64,000 nucleotides of DNA from Mortierella alpina (taxonomy: Eukaryota > Mortierellomycota > Mortierellomycetes > Mortierellales > Mortierellaceae): assembly GCA_029449245.1 (NCBI GenBank), contig JANATF010000001.1:930001-994000 (forward strand), in the 5' to 3' direction. Positions 59,878 to 64,000 of the stretch are shown one piece after another. Within the stretch, counting starts at the first letter, position 1. Each line of letters starts with the position of its first letter. The notes below the pieces were generated by a model. It worked only from the letters and a program-made list of their open reading frames with translations. It ran no database searches and was not told the DNA's origin. Both the position numbers and the translations under genes were made by a program.

Positions 59878-62226
59878 GATGGTCGAAATGGGGGTGGATT
59901 AGTCAAGGACAAAAAGAGGAGCAATTGGGCAAGAGCGCATGTGAGGGGGGATTAAAAGGCAAAGGAGGGCGAAATGGGCGATGCATTGCTTGGGCATTTA
60001 GAGCAGAAAGAGACAAAGAGAGAAGAGGCGGCTGTAGCTCCGTGAGTACAGTAGCATATTTTTTTAGTCCGCTTCTGAGAGCACTGGAAAAAAAAAGAAG
60101 CAATAAAAAGAAAAAGACCCCCGCCCACCTTACGGCAGTGCAGATGACGGTGTGGATGTCGCCGGACTCTTTCTCCACTATAGCTTGGCCTAGGGCTTTA
60201 CACATACCGCGCCCCACAGCTCCATTGTTCGTATACTGCTCTTGGCATATATCGCGCCCCTTCCTGCCTCAAAACACATGCGATCGACGGCGATATACCA
60301 TAATGTAAAGGCGAGATAGAGGTGCACAGTAGCAGGATGCAGCCGTTCGGGCGGTGGGGGATAGGGTGCGGACGGGACTTTGGTGTATGGGAGCCTGGGG
60401 TGGGAATACAGTGTCCAGTATATCTCACACGAGGCTCGAGTTTCCCCAACGAGTTCTTCAGCTTGCGCTGTATGATCGCCTGACTTGCCTCATGAAACGT
60501 CTCGAGATTGAGGACTCTGTCCATTTCGCTCCATACCCTTCCATATTGACGAGTGCACGCTTTGACCGCGCCTGGCCCGACGGGTACTGAGCGTTCCATG
60601 ATGTCTCAGGAGACAATCTAACTTTTAGTTTACACGATCGGGTCGCCTCCAGCAGGGTTCAATAATCTGAGCAATGTTGGGCCAGGAGAACCTAACACAG
60701 TACGATGATGAAGAGGTGTGTGCCTTCCCCTGGATCGGATGTTTGCGTCCTCCAAAGGCATTTCGATGGCTGGTATTTCATGGCAGCCTTAGGAGCAATG
60801 CGCTATGCGGGCCAGTGTGCTTGCCAAAACCTTATTTGAGCCAGCATATGGCATAAAGCCCGATACAGCATACAGCATTGGCAGCACACTGCATTGGCTG
60901 CACTGCAGGATGGATGGGACGCTCGTCGCAGACCAGTCTTTGTGTCCCATAGTTTGGTTTATATGCCCTCATTTTCTCCCGTCGGAACTTTTTTTTTTTT
61001 TTTTTTCCTCTCTTTCAACTTCATACTTCACGCATCTTTCGCTTGCCCCTTCATCTGCCTTGCTGCACCAAGACCTGTCACTGACACACTCGCAACACCG
61101 GGCAAGCAGCTCGCTGCTGAAGCAAAACACAGGTAAGCTCACGCTCCAGGGAAAGGTGGGAGTGTACCAAAGACTATGATAGTATGCACGAAGAGGAAGG
61201 AGACTCGCCCGCTGCCCAATCCTACAGTAGCACTTTGGCGGGTGGGATGGGAAGAGGCGCTATCCCTCGTGGTCCAGAGGGAGCCCAGTACTCGGTTACG
61301 CTATCGTGCCGAAAAGACAGATTCTCACACCCTCAAACAAAAAGAGAGAGAAAAGTACCCGAGTGTTCCACTCGCCCGCACACACCCCTATGCTCACACT
61401 CAGAGCTGTCCCTGGCCCTCTGTCCATGAGCAAGCGATTGCACCTTTCTTTTTTTTTTTTGAATCTTCTCATTCCACACAGCACTTTCAGCTCCCCATTC
61501 GCTTTCTCACCCCGACCTGCGCTGCCGTGCCCTGATTTTCCTGCACGTTCGTTCGTGCTGGGTCTATGTAGCCCTCTTTCCACCTCTCTCGCGTTGTCTT
61601 TCGTTGCTTGATACGTCTTTCCGTCGCCCCCATCCCCATCCCCTCCCCCCCCTTTTTCCTCGTCCACACACGCACGCATACCTCCCCTGACCGCGTTTGC
61701 GCTTGCTCTATGCGTCCGTTCCTGAGTCGCATAAGCCTGATACGACGACGGATGGCTGCTAGCCTTCTTTTTCTTCTTTCTATTTACGTCTCTCGCATTA
61801 CTACCACAAGCCAAAGTCCCATCGCTCTGCTGAACCGAGCCCTCGCCACCAGACCATTTGCCACGCGGTCGTGAGCATGGAACTTTGTCCTCGTCCTCTG
61901 CTCCAATACTGACATTCACCCTCCCGTTGACTCCGCGCACTCACTCCCCAGACCATCCCGTCTGACCCATTGCAGCGCACGTTTCAACAGCACGGCCACA
62001 CCTCTACCACGTATTACATCCTATCACAACGCCCAGTAGTTACTTTTTAGACCCTTGAACCTCTTGAGGCTCAGGAATCTCCAGGCGGCCCAGCAGAGCG
62101 CAAAGCCGACAGATATCACAGCAGCACGAGAAGCGTGTTGCCGTACAGCGCGAACGAGGGGAAGACAGAGAACTCGGTCCAAGGCACGGTCAAGAGATTG
62201 GGCCACATAAACCCGAGCACGAAACC
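59878..62226. other. Intergenic region upstream of the septin-like and DP genes
   Basis: About 2.3 kb between two divergent genes. It contains long T-runs at about 60989-61006 and 61448-61460, and C/T-rich DNA from 61480 to 61700 that reads as promoter or leader of the DP gene. Open frames on both strands have biased, repetitive composition and no domains. No gene is supported. Confidence 0.5.
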
Positions 62227-64000
62227 ATGACAGCCTCCCCGCGCTCTGCACCCTCGTCTTCTGTCGCCGCGTCGTCCTCGTCGACCATGCTTCCCTCTGC
62301 CAGAAGCGCGACTGCAGCCTCGCTGTCCAACTCTACGGGCCATGGACACGCGCACCTGCAGCATGCCATGCACACCCCTGATGCTGCTTCGCCCTTACCC
62401 GTGGCCCATGCGCTTCCTCACTCCCAGCACCAGCTCTACTCACCGCCCAATTCGGTCTCGTCCATCTCGACCTACTCACCCTCCTCTACCAGCGAATCGC
62501 CCTCTGGCCACCAGCTCCGAAACCAGCACAGTCGCGCTTCTCACTATCAGCGTCTGACCACATCGTACGCAAATCCTTCCTATCAGCATGACACGTTCCC
62601 GTCCTCTGCGCCTGCCGATTCGTCCCCTCGCTCCTTCTCCAGATCCACCTATGACCAGGACAAGTACCCGCGCCAGGAGCTCAGCCCGTCTTCATTTGTG
62701 CAGCCCAGCCCACGTCGGCACCATTACCAGCTTCATCAGTCCTACCCTACATCAGCGTACCCAAGTGGTGGGTATAATGAATACAGAAAGGAGTACGAAA
62801 GAACACCTCCGCCCTTGTCAGGCTTGCATGAGGGCATTAACGCCGACATCAGCAGCAACCTGCCTGAATACTCATATCCAATGACACCCTCGCAGCGGCC
62901 ACGGCGACTGCCTCAGCGTCCTATTCACCATCATCACTACGACCAGCTGCACCACTATCGACAGTATGAACCCCAGCACGAGCCAGAGCAGGATTTCTAC
63001 GATCAAAGCGCTCAAAGGTCTCGGAGTCATCACTCCTTGCAACAAGAGCAAGCCACGAAGCTTCTGCAACAGCAGCAACACAACAAGATCCCTCCACCTA
63101 TTCGCACAAAATGGAGTGACGATAGAATCACACGCGAATGCCCGCCTCTTACCTTCCAGAGCGGGTCGAATGTATCCCTAGGCTTCCGTAGTACCGACTG
63201 GATGTCACCCGCGACGCCTCGATCGACGCAGATACAGGGATCCGTTTTGTATCAGTCCTCAGCCGACCCGTACCCCATGGTCGACTCTCCTGTGGACTTT
63301 CGAGAACCCCGTGGGGTTCAGCACAGTTTTAACAATATGCCCCGGAAGAAGTATGAACGAGAGGACGATGACATGGAGCATTGCTCGGAGCAAGAAGATA
63401 CTTGCCTACGCGAGTTTGATGATGGCGACGAGGATGAGGATGAGGATGAAGCATACATGGCGTCCCAAGGCAAGAGGCAACGTCTGAGTGCGAGTGATGC
63501 TGCACTGACATCTTTTGGCAGCCAACTCTCTTTAACGTCTCCCACGTATAAGATCACACCTGGTCACGCCGGGTCGTCTGGTAAGGAGAAGGCCCACAGG
63601 CACAGTGCGGAAGGAGAAAGAGACGACGACCATGGACCGAGTACCGTCGCTTCTTCGTCGAGTAGCCGCAAGCCAAGTGTCTCCAGTAGTCTTCAAGGTG
63701 ATGAGCGACCCGCTCTCAAGGGAAAAAAGACCAAGACTACCGCACCGAAGCGCGCTCCACGCAGTTCCCTTCAGCCTGGAAATGCAATGGACCCGTAAGG
63801 AACTGGTTTTTCTTTTGTGGGTGTAAAGACGGTTTGACCTCCGCGTAGATCATGCACTGATCTTCTTTTACCTTATGGCTCTGTAGATTGAACGATGAGG
63901 GTCAAACTGGAACGGGGGCCCAGTACCTGACAGGAAAAGGCCTTCGCATTTATTCCCAACGCGTTTGCGAACGCGTCGAGGCTAAAGGGTCGACCTCGTA
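62227..64000 (+). CDS. Transcription factor DP (E2F partner), 3' end off window
   Basis: Exon 1 is 62227-63794; exon 2 starts at 63887 after a CTGTAG acceptor and runs off the right edge. The first 520 residues are disordered, rich in Ser, Pro, His, Gln and Tyr, with an acidic patch (DDGDEDEDEDEAYM, about 63420-63460) and basic clusters such as KGKKTKTTAPKR that could be nuclear import signals. The DP DNA-binding winged helix begins at GKGLRIYSQRVCERVEAKG (about 63937-63990), matching the KGLRxxSxxVCEKVxxKG pattern of DP proteins. DP pairs with E2F to control G1/S genes in animals, plants and several early-diverging fungi. The start is the first ATG of the long frame. The exceptionally long N-terminal region is unusual for DP. 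Confidence 0.85.

Noticed and set aside
61296-61940. 214-residue minus-strand frame upstream of DP
   Set aside because: It lies in C/T-rich promoter DNA. Its Lys/Gly/Arg-rich repetitive translation reflects composition, and no domain is visible.

Overview
This window is nuclear DNA from a filamentous fungus, most likely an early-diverging lineage of the Mortierella type. Genes are dense and carry many short GT-AG introns (mostly 60-180 bp) with T-rich 3' ends. The gene set is eukaryotic and fungal: secreted GH18 chitinase, S1/P1 nuclease, mitochondrial ribosomal proteins, CAND1, MMS19, Ctf4, Ubp2 and a DP factor. Homopolymer runs and purine/pyrimidine microsatellites fill the intergenic DNA. 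The lineage assignment is inference. No bacterial features, rRNA, tRNA, CRISPR or transposon was recognised.

Layout. 1-5554 (-): a very large enzyme fusing an AMP-binding/OleC-like domain to a PEP-synthase-like region, cut by the left edge. 5555-9308: gene-poor DNA. 9309-13922 (+) MMS19 converges on 13991-17572 (-), a Ubp2-type deubiquitinase. The latter is divergent from 18139-22899 (+) CAND1. 23763-26874 (+): a membrane protein with two glycosyltransferase domains (GT31-like and GT32-like). 27009-31649 (+) Ctf4/WDHD1 and 31914-33881 (+) an ArfGAP follow. 35888-37821 (-): a disordered fungal protein. 40687-41621 (-) uL24m and 41845-42443 (+) mL54 are a head-to-head mitoribosomal pair. 44531-45900 (+) S1/P1 nuclease converges on 45963-49744 (-), an LMBR1/LMBRD2-like membrane protein. 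50044-50466 (-): small HTH-like protein. 50610-52414 (-): GH18 chitinase. 52874-55707 (-): bifunctional PFK-2/FBPase-2. 56066-56380 (+): small PLDc_N membrane protein. 56595-59877 (-): septin-like GTPase fused to ankyrin repeats. 62227->64000 (+): transcription factor DP, cut by the right edge.

Splice models were built by hand for most genes. Summed exon lengths are multiples of three for MMS19 (1044 aa), CAND1 (1283), the double glycosyltransferase (978), Ctf4 (1057), ArfGAP (467), the disordered protein (521), mL54 (124), S1/P1 nuclease (337), chitinase (508), PFK-2/FBPase-2 (699), PLDc_N (76) and the septin-like/ankyrin protein (916). Three genes have multidomain architectures that I do not recognise as standard: the adenylation/PEP-synthase fusion, the GT31-GT32 fusion and the septin-like/ankyrin fusion. 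These are the strongest candidates for something undescribed.
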